Of a stretch of 64,000 nt of DNA, positions 20,524 to 30,649 are shown one piece after another. Under the pieces are notes generated by a model. It saw only the letters and a list, made by a program, of their open reading frames with translations, had not been told where the DNA came from and made no database searches. Location of the stretch: the NCBI RefSeq assembly GCF_002847345.1, contig NZ_LXFV01000034.1, forward strand, positions 1 through 64,000. The letters run 5' to 3'. Both the position numbers and the translations under genes were made by a program. Position 1 is the stretch's first letter. Every line of letters starts with the position of its first letter. The stretch is from Pectobacterium peruviense (GTDB taxonomy: Bacteria > Pseudomonadota > Gammaproteobacteria > Enterobacterales > Enterobacteriaceae).

Positions 20524-21524
20524 CATCACGGTTTCACCCGCGCTCTTGGTTGATCGCACTACTGTTACTGATGGTGGCACTGATGGTGGGTGCCGCCAAC
20601 ATGGGCGCACTGAGTCTATCGCTCAACCTGCTCTGGCACACGCCGTTTGACGATCCGATCTGGCATATTTGGCTGAATATCCGCGTTCCCCGCGTGCTGC
20701 TGGCGATACTCGTCGGCGGTGCGCTGGCCTGTTCCGGCGCGATTATGCAAGGGCTGTTTCGTAATCCGCTCGCTGACCCCGGCCTGCTGGGTATCAGCAG
20801 CGGTGCCGCCCTCTGCGTAGCGCTGACTATCGTGCTACCGCTCGGCCTGCCTCCGCTGTTGGCGCTTTATGGTCCGATGTTCGCCGCCTTCGCGGGGAGT
20901 CTGGCGATTACGGCCATCATCTTTATTCTCAGCCGTTCAGAACAGGGTGGATTAACACGACTGCTGCTAGCAGGCATCGCGCTCAATGCCCTGTGCCTTG
21001 CCCTCATCGGCGTCTTGACCTACCTCAGTACCGATCAGCAGTTGCGCCAGTTCTCGCTGTGGGGCATGGGGAGTCTCGGACAAGCACAGTGGCCCATGTT
21101 GCTCGTCGCCAGCACGTTGGTCATTCCTGCGATGATCGCCACCTTATATTACGCGCGCCGTCTGAACCTATTGCAGTTAGGGGATGAAGAAGCACACTAC
21201 CTCGGCGTTAACGTGAAACGCACCAAATACACGCTACTGTTGCTGAGTTCGCTACTGGTTGGCGTGGCGGTGGCGGTTAGCGGCGTAATCGGGTTTATCG
21301 GACTTATCATCCCACACCTGATGCGCATGCATCTGGGTGCCGATCACCGCTGGCTCCTTCCTAGCTCTATCCTCGGCGGAGCCTGCCTGTTGTTGTTTGC
21401 CGATACGCTGGCACGCACGCTGCTCTCTCCGGCAGAAATGCCCGTTGGTCTGTTAAGCAGCCTGATTGGTGGCCCCTACTTCTTATGGCTGATCGTTCAG
21501 CATAAAGGACGCGGCAATGACTGA
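20520..21524 (+). CDS. hmuU: Haem ABC transporter permease HmuU
   Basis: HmuU is the FecCD-family permease for haem. The 334-residue protein is strongly hydrophobic with about ten membrane segments. It carries the family motifs [34 protein letters not shown] and the cytoplasmic coupling region [16 protein letters not shown]. It overlaps hmuV by eight bases. It is paralogous in fold to BtuC in this window, but the operon decides its substrate. Confidence 0.95.
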   Translation: MTSRFHPRSWLIALLLLMVALMVGAANMGALSLSLNLLWHTPFDDPIWHIWLNIRVPRVLLAILVGGALACSGAIMQGLFRNPLADPGLLGISSGAALCVALTIVLPLGLPPLLALYGPMFAAFAGSLAITAIIFILSRSEQGGLTRLLLAGIALNALCLALIGVLTYLSTDQQLRQFSLWGMGSLGQAQWPMLLVASTLVIPAMIATLYYARRLNLLQLGDEEAHYLGVNVKRTKYTLLLLSSLLVGVAVAVSGVIGFIGLIIPHLMRMHLGADHRWLLPSSILGGACLLLFADTLARTLLSPAEMPVGLLSSLIGGPYFLWLIVQHKGRGND

Positions 21525-22314
21525 CTTAGCGCTCGACCGGACCTTAGCTGCCCGCAATCTGCGCTTTCAGACCAACGGCCGCTATCTGACCGATGATGTC
21601 TCTCTGGAGCTGAATTGTGGGGAGATCGTTGCGATTATTGGCCCTAACGGCGCGGGGAAATCTACCCTGCTCCGTTTACTGACCGGTTATTTGACGCCCG
21701 ATGAAGGTGAATGCCTGTTAGCCGGACAACCTTTTTCGCACTGGCAGCCCGGCGCACTGGCAAAAACGCGAGCGGTGATGCGTCAGTATAGTGGCATGGC
21801 GTTTGCGTTTAGCGTGAAGGATGTCGTCGCGATGGGGCGTTCTCCGCATGGGCGCTACCCGAAAAATGATGACGTGGTTCAACAGGTCATGGCGCAAACG
21901 GGCTGCCTGGAACTGGCGACGCGCGACTATCGCCATCTTTCAGGTGGGGAGCAACAGCGGGTACAATTGGCTCGTGTGCTGGCGCAGCTGTGGCATCCCG
22001 AACCGACGCCGGGCTGGTTATTTCTCGATGAACCGACCTCGGCGCTGGATCTGTACCATCAGCAGCACCTGTTACGGCTGCTCAAGCAACTCACGCGTGA
22101 ACAGCCCCTAGCCGTATGCTGTGTCCTGCACGATCTGAATCTGGCGGCGCTGTATGCCGACCGCATTCTGCTGCTGCACGAAGGCAAACTGGTCGCACAA
22201 GGCTCGCCTGCGGACGTGCTACAGGCAGAGACGCTGGCACACTGGTATCGTGCCGATCTTAGCGTGGGTTCGCATCCTGACTACGCCATCCCACAGGTTT
22301 ATCTGCGCCAATAG
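21517..22314 (+). CDS. hmuV: Haem ABC transporter ATPase HmuV
   Basis: HmuV powers haem import through HmuU. The 265-residue protein has Walker [10 protein letters not shown], the signature [19 protein letters not shown] and Walker [30 protein letters not shown] hairpin at 22323-22347 lies between its stop and the convergent selO, partly inside the selO 3' end, and may end both transcripts. No TonB-dependent haem receptor or hemP gene is encoded in the cluster. Confidence 0.95.
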   Translation: MTDLALDRTLAARNLRFQTNGRYLTDDVSLELNCGEIVAIIGPNGAGKSTLLRLLTGYLTPDEGECLLAGQPFSHWQPGALAKTRAVMRQYSGMAFAFSVKDVVAMGRSPHGRYPKNDDVVQQVMAQTGCLELATRDYRHLSGGEQQRVQLARVLAQLWHPEPTPGWLFLDEPTSALDLYHQQHLLRLLKQLTREQPLAVCCVLHDLNLAALYADRILLLHEGKLVAQGSPADVLQAETLAHWYRADLSVGSHPDYAIPQVYLRQ

Positions 22315-22333
22315 TCTGTCCCCCTGCTCCGGC

Positions 22334-23785
22334 TTAGCTGGAGCAGGATATCTCCAGATGCTTGCCCCACTCTGGCGGTAACGCCGCCAAATCGTTGCTA
22401 TCCGGCTGTTCGTCAAATGGCCGACACAGTGCCTGATGCAGACGTGCCAGCACGCTGATGTCATCACTTTCCGCGCGTTCAATCGCCATTTGCGCCAGAT
22501 AATTACGCAGAATATATTTCGGGTTCGTCGCATTCATCAGACGACGACGTTCCTCATCACCCTGATCTTCCTTCATCAATCTCTGGCGATAGGTCAAAAA
22601 CCAGCTATCGAATACCGCTCTGTCAATAAACTCATCACGGAGCGGGGAGCGCGATGCCTGCTTTTCGCTGTCTGCCAGTAGACGGAATGTGCGGGTGTAA
22701 TCGCTGCCTTCCTGCTGCATCAGGCGCAACAGCCCAACCAGCACGTCATTGTCTTCAGAACTGGCGCTAAATAAACCCAGTTTGGCGCGCATCAGCGTGC
22801 CATAGTGCTGCATCAGTGCCGGTTCATAGCACGCAAGCGCACGTTCCAACGTGTCGGTATCCATCAGTCCCGACAACGCCTGTGCCAACCGATGCAAATT
22901 CCACAATCCCACGGCAGGCTGATTATCAAACGCGTAGCGCCCACGGTGGTCAGAGTGATTGCAAATAAAGCCCGGCTGATAAGCATCTAAAAAACCATAA
23001 GGGCCGTAGTCGATAGTCAGCCCCAGAATCGACATGTTGTCCGTATTCATTACACCGTGCGAAAAACCAACCGCCTGCCAATGCGTAATCAGCCGTGCGG
23101 TACGCTCTACCACATCGCCAAACCACAGCTCATAACGATGTTCATCGTTTTCCCACTGCGGCCAATGACGGGCAATCACATATTCCGCCAGCTGACGCAC
23201 TTTTTCCGGTTCACGACGATAGTAGAAGTGTTCAAAATGACCGAAGCGCACATGGCTTTCCGCCACGCGCAGCAGCATTGCGCCCTTCTCTTCCTGCTCA
23301 CGCTGCACCGGATGTTCGCTGGTGACAATCGTCAGCGCCCGTGTAGTGGGAATCCCCAGATGGTGCATCGCTTCCGAGGCCAGAAATTCGCGTATTGCCG
23401 AACGCAGCACAGCACGGCCATCGCCCATACGCGAATATGGCGTTAGCCCCGCACCTTTCAGGTGCCAGTCCATGCTGCGGCCATCCGCCAGTTGTTGTTC
23501 CCCCAGCAAGATGCCACGCCCGTCACCTAATTGACCGGCCCACGCGCCAAACTGATGGCCGCTATACACCTGCGCCAACGGCTCCATTCCCGGCAGCAAA
23601 CGCGCACCGCTCCAGACGTCATCCTGTTCTGGCGTAAACCAGTCGGAAGATAAACCAAGCTCTGCGGCCAATCCTTCGCTGTGATAAAGCAGACGAGCAC
23701 CATGCAACGGCGTTGGCTGTAGCGCGGTATAGAACCCCAGTAGTTGATGAAAGTAGTGATTTTTGAATAACGGTATTTGCTGCAT
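22334..23785 (-). CDS. selO: Protein AMPylase SelO (YdiU)
   Basis: SelO is a pseudokinase-fold enzyme that transfers AMP from ATP to serine, threonine or tyrosine of target proteins, with a role in redox stress. The 483-residue protein (E. coli about 478) has the nucleotide-binding segments [11 protein letters not shown] and [18 protein letters not shown], and the metal-binding region [19 protein letters not shown]. It ends in CSS, with a cysteine at the position where animal SelO has selenocysteine. It is convergent with hmuV. Confidence 0.93.
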   Translation of the reverse strand: MQQIPLFKNHYFHQLLGFYTALQPTPLHGARLLYHSEGLAAELGLSSDWFTPEQDDVWSGARLLPGMEPLAQVYSGHQFGAWAGQLGDGRGILLGEQQLADGRSMDWHLKGAGLTPYSRMGDGRAVLRSAIREFLASEAMHHLGIPTTRALTIVTSEHPVQREQEEKGAMLLRVAESHVRFGHFEHFYYRREPEKVRQLAEYVIARHWPQWENDEHRYELWFGDVVERTARLITHWQAVGFSHGVMNTDNMSILGLTIDYGPYGFLDAYQPGFICNHSDHRGRYAFDNQPAVGLWNLHRLAQALSGLMDTDTLERALACYEPALMQHYGTLMRAKLGLFSASSEDNDVLVGLLRLMQQEGSDYTRTFRLLADSEKQASRSPLRDEFIDRAVFDSWFLTYRQRLMKEDQGDEERRRLMNATNPKYILRNYLAQMAIERAESDDISVLARLHQALCRPFDEQPDSNDLAALPPEWGKHLEISCSS

Positions 23786-23970
23786 TCTGTCTCCCTAGGA
23801 CCACCCTGTTCAGGTGAAGAGAGCCATACGCTCACTACACAACGACTAACGGGTATGTAGAAAGTGTAGAGGGATGGCAATGAAATTAACACGGAGGAAA
23901 CACAGGGGTATTATTTTCATAACGTATACTCAGGAGGAACCATCTCCCTGAACACGATGAGTCTATTGAA

Positions 23971-24696
23971 TTAGCCGATAAGCACCGTACGCGGCTCAAG
24001 CTGTTCGAAATGCACGGCAGGCCACATTTGCCCTTGAACGGCATCAATATTCAGTTGCCCGATTTTATTCAAGATCGCCACATTATTAATCTCCTTGGCG
24101 ATAATACTGATGCCTGAATAACTGTTTTTAATCGTCCGTAATAACGGCTCCATCATCAGCGTATTCGTTGGCCGCAATAAAAGCTGCCCGATAAACTGAC
24201 GATCCAGCTTCACACCGCGAACTAATCCGTCGTGCAGCGGTTTAAGCGTGGCCTTTCCAGAACCAAAATTATCCAGCCATAAAGGAATGGATTGACTCAA
24301 GTTCAGCAGAGCCGCGTTTTCTTTTCCCTGCGATAATTGCGGAAAAAGCTCATTAATCTCCAAAAAAACAAAATTGAGGTGTTTGATCTCGCCGCGCAGT
24401 ACGTCGGATTTAATCAACATCTCGGTTATCTGACGTCCAACCTTCAACACCAACTGAATGTGGTTATCGATAAACCATGCGGACTTCTCTTTGATAAAAA
24501 CAAGCTGTTCATGAATAAAATCATATTGTTGTTGCGGACTTAACTGCATGAAGAGAATATCGGCAGGCATGCTCAACTTACCCGCAAGACCGTTAAAATG
24601 GCTGATCATTTCAACGGCCAACAGCGTTCCATCCAACCTGAATATCGGCCAAAAAACGTAGTCACTGGTGTAATCAACAGCAAGATGGATGCGCAT
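23971..24696 (-). CDS. ydiV: Degenerate EAL-domain protein YdiV (RflP), anti-FlhDC factor
   Basis: In E. coli and Salmonella this protein binds FlhD4C2 and lowers flagellar gene expression; it does not degrade cyclic di-GMP. The 241-residue product is a single EAL-like domain. The catalytic EAL motif is replaced by VEM (LLAVEMISHF), and other metal-binding residues look lost, which fits a non-enzymatic protein. It lies next to selO as in E. coli. The role in this organism's motility is inferred from the family. Confidence 0.8.
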   Translation of the reverse strand: MRIHLAVDYTSDYVFWPIFRLDGTLLAVEMISHFNGLAGKLSMPADILFMQLSPQQQYDFIHEQLVFIKEKSAWFIDNHIQLVLKVGRQITEMLIKSDVLRGEIKHLNFVFLEINELFPQLSQGKENAALLNLSQSIPLWLDNFGSGKATLKPLHDGLVRGVKLDRQFIGQLLLRPTNTLMMEPLLRTIKNSYSGISIIAKEINNVAILNKIGQLNIDAVQGQMWPAVHFEQLEPRTVLIG

Positions 24697-24832
24697 GATC
24701 CTGTACTACACAGAATGAATAATAATCACATTACGTTATTATTATAGGCGAATCCACCACGCTTGCTCGCACTAAGCACGAAAAGTGCCTTTCTGTCATG
24801 CTGCCAGTTTATTCAGAGCCCTACCTCACGAT

Positions 24833-24890
24833 CTAACGCAAACTTTGCTCCAACCAATCAGCTAGTTCCTGTAGTTCGTTTTGCTGTTAC
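24833..24890 (-). pseudogene. Diverged duplicate of the lplA 3' end
   Basis: Read on the minus strand, this segment encodes [17 protein letters not shown] and a stop, identical in protein to the last 17 residues of lplA at 25415. Many third codon positions differ, so the two copies are not recent duplicates. Weak similarity may continue about 25 bases further into the gene. There is no open frame of useful length. It lies 48 bases beyond the DUF1311 gene, so the two 3' ends flank that gene. Confidence 0.75.
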
Positions 24891-24937
24891 GATTTTTGTA
24901 AGTGCTGAGATCACCCAAATTCTAGTACTTAGCCCTA

Positions 24938-25354
24938 TCAACCTTCCAAGTCTGTACTGGTACGCAGTTTGTATAACTCAATGGCTTTATCGCGTGTCAC
25001 TCGTAACTTGGCATGTGACATGACGATCCCCCAGATTGTACCATCTTGCTGCATATAGAAGCTCTGCATGGCTTCAAGGTATGAATCACGGTACTTGATC
25101 CATGCAACCTGTGATTTCTTCAAGTTGGCTTTGAAATCTTCTGATTGGTCGGCTAAGAGTAACTTGTATTGCTTGTTTAACTCGGTGTCCCATGCCTTCA
25201 AGCCGATGTTGAAACAGTCATTTGTGGCTAAGGTGTTTTCAGCTTTGTTAGTACAGGCCGTTAGTTGGTCATCTAAGGCCTTGCCGAAATCATCGTTGGC
25301 ATAGGTAGCGGTCGTAACGGCTAATAGCAACGCGGTAACGAGTGTTTTCTTCAA
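24938..25354 (-). CDS. DUF1311 / LprI-like secreted protein
   Basis: The 138-residue product has a signal peptide (MKKTLVTALLLAVTTATYA, likely cut before NDDF). The mature part is of the DUF1311 type related to the LprI lysozyme inhibitor: cysteine pair CTNK...NDCF, SQVAWIKYRDSYLEA and a lysine-rich C terminus. It is periplasmic or secreted. Base composition looks more AT-rich than the neighbours. It is flanked by lplA and by a duplicate of the lplA 3' end, which suggests transfer. A lysozyme-inhibitor role is inference from the family. Confidence 0.8.
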   Translation of the reverse strand: MKKTLVTALLLAVTTATYANDDFGKALDDQLTACTNKAENTLATNDCFNIGLKAWDTELNKQYKLLLADQSEDFKANLKKSQVAWIKYRDSYLEAMQSFYMQQDGTIWGIVMSHAKLRVTRDKAIELYKLRTSTDLEG

Positions 25355-25414
25355 TCCATATCCCCTTATTCGACTAGTTGTGGTTTATCTTCAGAAAAAC
25401 ACCGCTCTATCGCA

Positions 25415-26437
25415 TTAACGCAGACTCTGCTCCAGCCAATCCGCCAGTTCCTGCAATTCGTTTTGCTGTTCGGGGAAAGCCGTTATCAGTGCCTGACACG
25501 CGGCCGCCAAGGCTTCCGGACGATATGCCGTTCCCTGTAATGCGGACGCCAGCGCTTCTAACGGCGCGGGGTTCAGGCTATCAGTATAAATTTGCGCACG
25601 AACAATGACGCCGCGTTCCACATCGAAATGTAATTCAACGCCGCCCCAAGTAAATCGGTTATCCAGTAAATGAGTGAAATCCGGTGCCTGACCGAAGTTC
25701 CATTCCCAGCTACTTTGACGTGCAAACTGTTCGCTGAATCCCGGTAAATCTGGGTAGGCGGAAGGCGAGATGATTTCCGGTTCGCACTGTTCGCCGAAAT
25801 AATCAAAGAAAGCCTGCGTTACGGCCTGACAAATCACCCGATGATCGACAGAAGGCAGTAATTCCACCAGATTGGCGACGCGAGAACGCACGGACGTAAT
25901 CCCTTTCGCCTGTAACTTTTTAATATCCGGGTTCAAATAATCCGCTAAACGATTGAGATCTGCGTTCAGCAGCAGCGTGCCGTGATGGAAACCGCGATCT
26001 TTCGTTTCACGATAGGCAGAGCCGGACACCTTGCGCACGCCGTCAGCAGTTTCCACCACCAGATCGTTACGACCAGACGCACTGGCCTTTAATCCGAGCG
26101 AGTTGAGTGCATCCAAAACAATCTGCGTAGAAACGCTTTTATCGTATTCCGGCTTACCCACCATGAAAGTAAAACAGGTATTGCCGAGATCGTGAAAGAC
26201 CGCCCCGCCCCCGCTGCTGCGACGCGCCAGCTTGATGCCATCCTCTTCCATCCGCCGCGTATTACACTCTTTCCACGGATTCTGGGCGCGGCCAATGACT
26301 ACGGTTTCTGCATTGCGCCATAAAAACAGCACCCGCTGCGTGGTGGGCATCTGGCGAAAGATGCACTCCTCAACGGCTAGATTAAACCAGGGGTCGTAAG
26401 AGTCGGAGATGAGTAAACGCAAAGAGGACGAGGACAT
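25415..26437 (-). CDS. lplA: Lipoate-protein ligase A
   Basis: LplA activates lipoate with ATP and attaches it to lipoyl domains of 2-oxoacid dehydrogenases. The 340-residue protein, started at [14 protein letters not shown] behind GGAG, matches E. coli LplA (338). Visible motifs are [15 protein letters not shown], the lysine motif KVSGSAYRE and the C-terminal accessory domain. In E. coli lplA is elsewhere; here it lies between ydiV and nlpC. Eighteen bases upstream of its start begins a palindromic repeat. Confidence 0.95.
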   Translation of the reverse strand: MSSSSLRLLISDSYDPWFNLAVEECIFRQMPTTQRVLFLWRNAETVVIGRAQNPWKECNTRRMEEDGIKLARRSSGGGAVFHDLGNTCFTFMVGKPEYDKSVSTQIVLDALNSLGLKASASGRNDLVVETADGVRKVSGSAYRETKDRGFHHGTLLLNADLNRLADYLNPDIKKLQAKGITSVRSRVANLVELLPSVDHRVICQAVTQAFFDYFGEQCEPEIISPSAYPDLPGFSEQFARQSSWEWNFGQAPDFTHLLDNRFTWGGVELHFDVERGVIVRAQIYTDSLNPAPLEALASALQGTAYRPEALAAACQALITAFPEQQNELQELADWLEQSLR

Positions 26438-26455
26438 GAGCAGCTCCAATGCTAT

Positions 26456-26580
26456 CCCCGTCATACTTCGAACTGCTTGTGCGTTGGCTTCCTTTACTCA
26501 CCCCAGTCACTTACCTGAGTAAGCTCCTGGGGATTCGTGCAGTTGCCGCCTTCACGCAATTCGAATTATCTAGGGTATAT
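26456..26580. repeat. YPAL-type palindromic repeat, short form
   Basis: The element begins CCCGTCATACTTCGAACTGC, contains TACTCACCCCAGTCACTTAC and ends GAATTATCTAGGGTATAT. The same blocks occur at 49005-49274, and the left end alone at 34072-34113. It resembles the Yersinia palindromic sequence as I recall it. It fills the gap between lplA and nlpC and carries an internal CCCCAG...CTGGGG dyad. Confidence 0.75.
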
Positions 26581-26599
26581 AAGTAAAATAAGGAAGGCG

Positions 26600-27094
26600 T
26601 TAGATTCGGCGGGCCTGCCAGTAAGCCCGTTTCCAATATACGTTATCCAGCGACGAGCGGATGACGCCCTGACTGGTAGACGCGTGAATGAACTGGTCGT
26701 CTTTATCATAAATACCGACATGCAGCCCACTGCTGCCGCTGCCCGTTTTGAAAAAGACCAAATCACCCGGCAGCAGATTATCGCGGTCAATACGTTCACC
26801 CAGCTCGGTTTGTTCTTCCGTCGTACGCGGCAACTGCATGCCAAACTTATCGCGAAACGTCAGATAGACGAAACCAGAGCAATCGACGCCGTTACGATCC
26901 AGACCGCCATAGCGATAAGGCGTTCGATACCATTGTCCCAGTTGATCGTTTAGCTGCACCATCACCATGATCGAATCGCTCAGACGCGCATTCGGCGGCG
27001 GATTATTATGCCGACTACTGCTACAGCCGACCAAAATCAGGCTGGCGAGGAGCAAACTGTATCGTAGGATCAAACTAGATCGTAAACGTATCAT
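26600..27094 (-). CDS. nlpC: NlpC/P60-family cell wall peptidase lipoprotein
   Basis: NlpC is an outer-membrane lipoprotein of the NlpC/P60 peptidoglycan endopeptidase family. The 164-residue protein has a signal ending in LVGC (cysteine about residue 24). It carries the catalytic cysteine in VDCSGFVY, histidine in LHVGIYDKD and a third polar position in IHASTSQG. It lies next to btuD as in E. coli. Substrate specificity is inferred from the family. Confidence 0.93.
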   Translation of the reverse strand: MIRLRSSLILRYSLLLASLILVGCSSSRHNNPPPNARLSDSIMVMVQLNDQLGQWYRTPYRYGGLDRNGVDCSGFVYLTFRDKFGMQLPRTTEEQTELGERIDRDNLLPGDLVFFKTGSGSSGLHVGIYDKDDQFIHASTSQGVIRSSLDNVYWKRAYWQARRI

Positions 27095-27242
27095 GCGCGA
27101 TTACCATAAAACCGCTGAGGCCATAAACCTCTCGCGTTTGAAAATGCTAGGTATTGGATTAATTTAGCGTTTAATCGGGGTGACTGGCAAGTAAAGGCGA
27201 TTTTTCCTATTTTCTGACAGCACCTATTTCTAACGAGAAGGG

Positions 27243-28019
27243 TTAGGCGCTGCGAGTGATGATCCAATTTCTGCCATCAACCACGTGCCGCTGAAACGCG
27301 ACGCCGAACACAGGCGATAACACCTCCGGCAGCATGACATCCTCCGTTGCGCCCTGTGCCACCAGCATGCCTGCCGACAGCAGCCACACACGATCGGCAT
27401 GGTGGGCGCTATGGTTGAGATCGTGTGCGCAAACCACGACGGCAATCCCCAAGCGACAGAGTTCGCTCAGTAACGAATCCAGCGCCACCTGCTGGGCCAC
27501 ATCCAGACTGTTGGTCGGTTCGTCCAGCAGCAACAGACGTGCGTGCGGGTTGAACGTCGGCCAAATCTGCAATAGCGCCGCCACCAGCCGAACACGCTGC
27601 CACTCGCCTCCCGATAGCTGCGTGAGCGGGCGCGCCAGCTTGTCGGTTAACATCAGGCGTTCCGCCAGAAAATGCACCACCTTTTCAACCGCGTATTCCT
27701 GCGCCAGCGGCGGTTGATGCAGTTGCCAATACTGAAACACTGGCATGAGCGCCAGCGGCGGTTGCTGCTGTGCCAAATAGGCGCGCCGCACGGCTAAATC
27801 CGCTGCCGTATACTGCGACAGCGGCGTGCCCGCCAAACAGACTTCCCCTTCTCCTGCCAATAAGCCAGCCGCTCTTGCCAGCAAGGTGCTCTTTCCCGCA
27901 CCATTCGGGCCAATGATGTGTAGCAGTTCACCGCGACGGCATTCTGCATTCGTTGGCAACAAACGCGGCAAGACGCTGGCCTGCCGCAGTTGCAATACCG
28001 AGGAAGTTTGCTGCGTCAA
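27243..28019 (-). CDS. btuD: Vitamin B12 ABC transporter ATPase BtuD
   Basis: BtuD powers cobalamin import through BtuC. The 258-residue protein has Walker [10 protein letters not shown], the signature LSGGEWQRVRLVAALLQ and Walker B LLLLDEPTNSLD. It immediately follows btuE (stop and start are adjacent), giving the order btuC-btuE-btuD seen in E. coli. The operon differs from E. coli in lacking ihfA upstream. Confidence 0.94.
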   Translation of the reverse strand: MTQQTSSVLQLRQASVLPRLLPTNAECRRGELLHIIGPNGAGKSTLLARAAGLLAGEGEVCLAGTPLSQYTAADLAVRRAYLAQQQPPLALMPVFQYWQLHQPPLAQEYAVEKVVHFLAERLMLTDKLARPLTQLSGGEWQRVRLVAALLQIWPTFNPHARLLLLDEPTNSLDVAQQVALDSLLSELCRLGIAVVVCAHDLNHSAHHADRVWLLSAGMLVAQGATEDVMLPEVLSPVFGVAFQRHVVDGRNWIITRSA

Positions 28020-28571
28020 TTATTTTGCCAACGCCGCTTCTATCGCTTTCACGATGGTGTCATGGTCAGGCGACATATCTGGCGCAAAGCGCTCAATTAC
28101 GCGCCCTTCGCGATCGACCAGAAACTTCTCGAAGTTCCACAGGATATCTTCCGGGTTCTTGGGCTTACGGCCTTTATTGACCAAACGTGCAAAAAAATCA
28201 CTTTTCCAGGTGCCGTTGGCCTCCGGCTGCTGGCGAATCAACAGTTGGTACAGCGGGTGACGGTTCTCACCGTTCACTTCAATCTTGCTGAACATCGGGA
28301 ACTGAACGCCAAATGTCCCACGGCAGAATGCCTGGATCTCTTCTTCCGAGCCCGGTTCTTGACCTGCAAATTCATTTGATGGGAATCCCAGTACGACTAA
28401 GCCTTTGTCACGATAGGTTTCGTAGAGTTTTTCCAATGCGTCATATTGTTTAGTCAGGCCGCATTGAGAAGCGACATTGACGACTAAAGCAACCTGCCCT
28501 TTAAACGCTTCGAACGTTGTCGCTTTCCCATCGATAGTGGTCAGTGGAATAGCATAGATTTCAGTGCTCAT
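28020..28571 (-). CDS. btuE: Glutathione/thioredoxin peroxidase BtuE
   Basis: BtuE is a non-selenium peroxidase of the glutathione peroxidase family; it reduces peroxides and is not needed for B12 transport. The start MSTEIYAIPLTTI gives 183 residues, equal to E. coli. The peroxidatic cysteine lies in NVASQCGLTKQYDAL near residue 37, with the conserved FPSNEFAGQEPG and WNFEKFLVD segments. It sits between btuC and btuD. Confidence 0.94.
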   Translation of the reverse strand: MSTEIYAIPLTTIDGKATTFEAFKGQVALVVNVASQCGLTKQYDALEKLYETYRDKGLVVLGFPSNEFAGQEPGSEEEIQAFCRGTFGVQFPMFSKIEVNGENRHPLYQLLIRQQPEANGTWKSDFFARLVNKGRKPKNPEDILWNFEKFLVDREGRVIERFAPDMSPDHDTIVKAIEAALAK

Positions 28572-28637
28572 CGTTTTGCTCCCTTCAGTGATAAAACAGC
28601 GTTGATCAAACAAGAGTGGGTAACACAAGACGTATCG

Positions 28638-29675
28638 CTACAGTCGATTACGTAATAATAGCCAGATAAACCATGGCGATCCCAGCGTAGCGGTAACCAC
28701 GCCTATCGGCAACTCGGCAGAACTCAGCGCAATGCGCGCGACCGTATCTGCTAGCAACAGAACACCGCCACCGGCTAACGCACATCCGGTCAATAAATAA
28801 CGCTGATCGGTCAGTCCGCACAATCGCAACATGTGCGGAATCACCAAGCCAATAAACGCGATGATACCGGCCAGTGCCACGCTCAGCCCAACCTGTACAC
28901 CCATGACCAGCACGAGAACCGTCCGCCAGCGGTAAACTGGGATGCCCAATTGACGCGCCTGAATTTCGCCCAGCGCCAGTCCATTCAACACCGCGCCCTG
29001 ACGACTTAGCCACAGCAACAGCGGCAAGAGCGTCAACATCAACCAGCCGTGCCGCCAGTCAATACCGCTGAAGCCACCCATCATCCAGTACATTAACTGG
29101 CGTAAATCGAGACTGGTACTGAAATAGACCGCCCAGGTCATCACCGCGCTACAGATAATCCCGAGCGCAATGCCGATGAGTAGTAAACGAGTATTGGAAA
29201 TATGACGACGGGCAAAATGGAGTAACAGAAAGGTAATCAACAGCGCACCGGCAATGGCGCTCAGGCTTAACACCCAGACAGGTAAGAGCCCTTGCCCCAG
29301 CAGTACCGTTAGCACCAAGGCTACGCCTGCGCCGTTCGCGACACCCAGCAGCCCCGGTTCAGCCAACGGATTATCAAAGACGGCTTGCATGACAGTGCCA
29401 GACATGGCCAGACTGGCACCCACCAGCATCACGGCTAACGTTCTGGGTAATCGCAGTTGCCAGACAAAGAGTTGCTGCGCATCATCCAGCCAGGCTGTCG
29501 GCCAAATCCAGCGTTCCCCGGCGCACAGGCTTACAACCAGCGTGAGCACGAGAAACGCTAACAGCAGTGCCAGACTCCGACGATCGCGTCTGCATTGCTG
29601 TTGTTTTAGCTGGCTGTAATGGGGCAATGGCGTCGCGTGTTTTAGCGTGGTATCGCCCAGCGGTAATGGCTGCAT
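28638..29675 (-). CDS. btuC: Vitamin B12 ABC transporter permease BtuC
   Basis: BtuC is the FecCD-family membrane subunit for cobalamin. The frame gives 345 residues against 326 in E. coli; the extra residues are N-terminal ([20 protein letters not shown]) and no ribosome site is obvious for that start, so the true start may be further in. Motifs include [36 protein letters not shown] and the coupling segment [15 protein letters not shown]. It is the first gene of btuCED here. Confidence 0.93.
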   Translation of the reverse strand: MQPLPLGDTTLKHATPLPHYSQLKQQQCRRDRRSLALLLAFLVLTLVVSLCAGERWIWPTAWLDDAQQLFVWQLRLPRTLAVMLVGASLAMSGTVMQAVFDNPLAEPGLLGVANGAGVALVLTVLLGQGLLPVWVLSLSAIAGALLITFLLLHFARRHISNTRLLLIGIALGIICSAVMTWAVYFSTSLDLRQLMYWMMGGFSGIDWRHGWLMLTLLPLLLWLSRQGAVLNGLALGEIQARQLGIPVYRWRTVLVLVMGVQVGLSVALAGIIAFIGLVIPHMLRLCGLTDQRYLLTGCALAGGGVLLLADTVARIALSSAELPIGVVTATLGSPWFIWLLLRNRL

Positions 29676-29846
29676 TGTTCACCGTAACAAGGAGTTCTGC
29701 GCAAGAAAAAGAGCGCAATAAGAGCATGTGCCATAACGGTTCACCGCATGAAACATCTCTAAACGTTGTCACGTATGTTAAACGATTTCACCTACCTTAC
29801 ACGCTTTTTCCTTTCTACCGCGACGCATTCAAAATGCATACAGCTA

Positions 29847-30611
29847 TTACTTGGTGCTGCATACCGCAATATAGTTAAGCTGGTTTCGATTACGGCGGAA
29901 GGTATGAAACATGTTGAAGAACATGCTGCGGTTTTCTTTTTTCAGCGCATTTTTTACGATACGCGCCGCACCGGCCACGCCTTCATCATAAATCAGCCCT
30001 TGGGGCGTCAGCAGCGTCATCGCGCCGTTATCATAGTTGACCTTGCTAAAGCCAGACTCCTGAAACAGCGTAACCCAGCGCTCACGCAGCATCGGCTGAG
30101 CGTGTACGTTGATAGCCTTATGCATCTGTTCCACCGCCTGCAATGCTCCGGTGTCCTTCTCGGAAAGCAGCATGATATCGTGGGTAATCAGGCGGCCGCC
30201 CGGTTTCAGCACGCGATAATATTCGGCAATAATGCGGCTCTTGGCCTTGTCAGCGTACATCGTCAGCATGGCTTCATTAATCACCACGTCAAAGTGATTA
30301 TCGGGAAACGGCAGTTCCAGCGCATTCGCCTGCATAATCGTGACCTGCGACGCCAGACCGTTCGCTGCGACATTTTCCTGCGCCTTCTGTAGCGCCGCTT
30401 TATCCATATCCGCGCCAATGACCTGACAGCCAAAACGCCGCGCGATTTCCATCGCCGTGGTGCCCATATTGCAGGCAACTTCCAGCACCACGCTGTCCGG
30501 CCGGAATCCCGCCTGACTGAGGAGCCACTCCGTTGCCTTTCTGCCACCGGGACGCAGACGTTTTTTCCCCAATCGGGCTAGAAATTTATGTCCTGCTTCA
30601 TGATCGCTCAT
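29847..30611 (-). CDS. Class I SAM-dependent methyltransferase, unknown substrate
   Basis: The 254-residue protein has a Rossmann-like methyltransferase fold: motif I VVLEVACNMGTTAMEIARRFG (about residues 40-60), GADMDKAAL, NALELPFPDNHFDVVINEAML and YYRVLKPGGRLITHD. Motif I is unusual, with ACNMG where GCGTG is common. The start follows AAGGAG. It is second in a two-gene unit behind a cupin gene, divergent from a Crp/Fnr-type regulator. The substrate cannot be told; a small molecule or quinone-like substrate is possible, but this is inference. Confidence 0.85.
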   Translation of the reverse strand: MSDHEAGHKFLARLGKKRLRPGGRKATEWLLSQAGFRPDSVVLEVACNMGTTAMEIARRFGCQVIGADMDKAALQKAQENVAANGLASQVTIMQANALELPFPDNHFDVVINEAMLTMYADKAKSRIIAEYYRVLKPGGRLITHDIMLLSEKDTGALQAVEQMHKAINVHAQPMLRERWVTLFQESGFSKVNYDNGAMTLLTPQGLIYDEGVAGAARIVKNALKKENRSMFFNMFHTFRRNRNQLNYIAVCSTK

Positions 30612-30649
30612 ACTGTCACTCCTTAATTCTGTGTTATCGCCGTAGCCGT

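Noticed and set aside
24697-24937. Attachment site of an integrase-bearing element
   Set aside because: No integrase or recombinase gene lies between the two lplA ends, so an att-site claim is not supported beyond the duplicated gene end.
28020-29675. Cobalamin riboswitch before the btu genes
   Set aside because: No B12-box-like sequence was seen upstream of btuC, and enterobacterial btuCED is not known for one.
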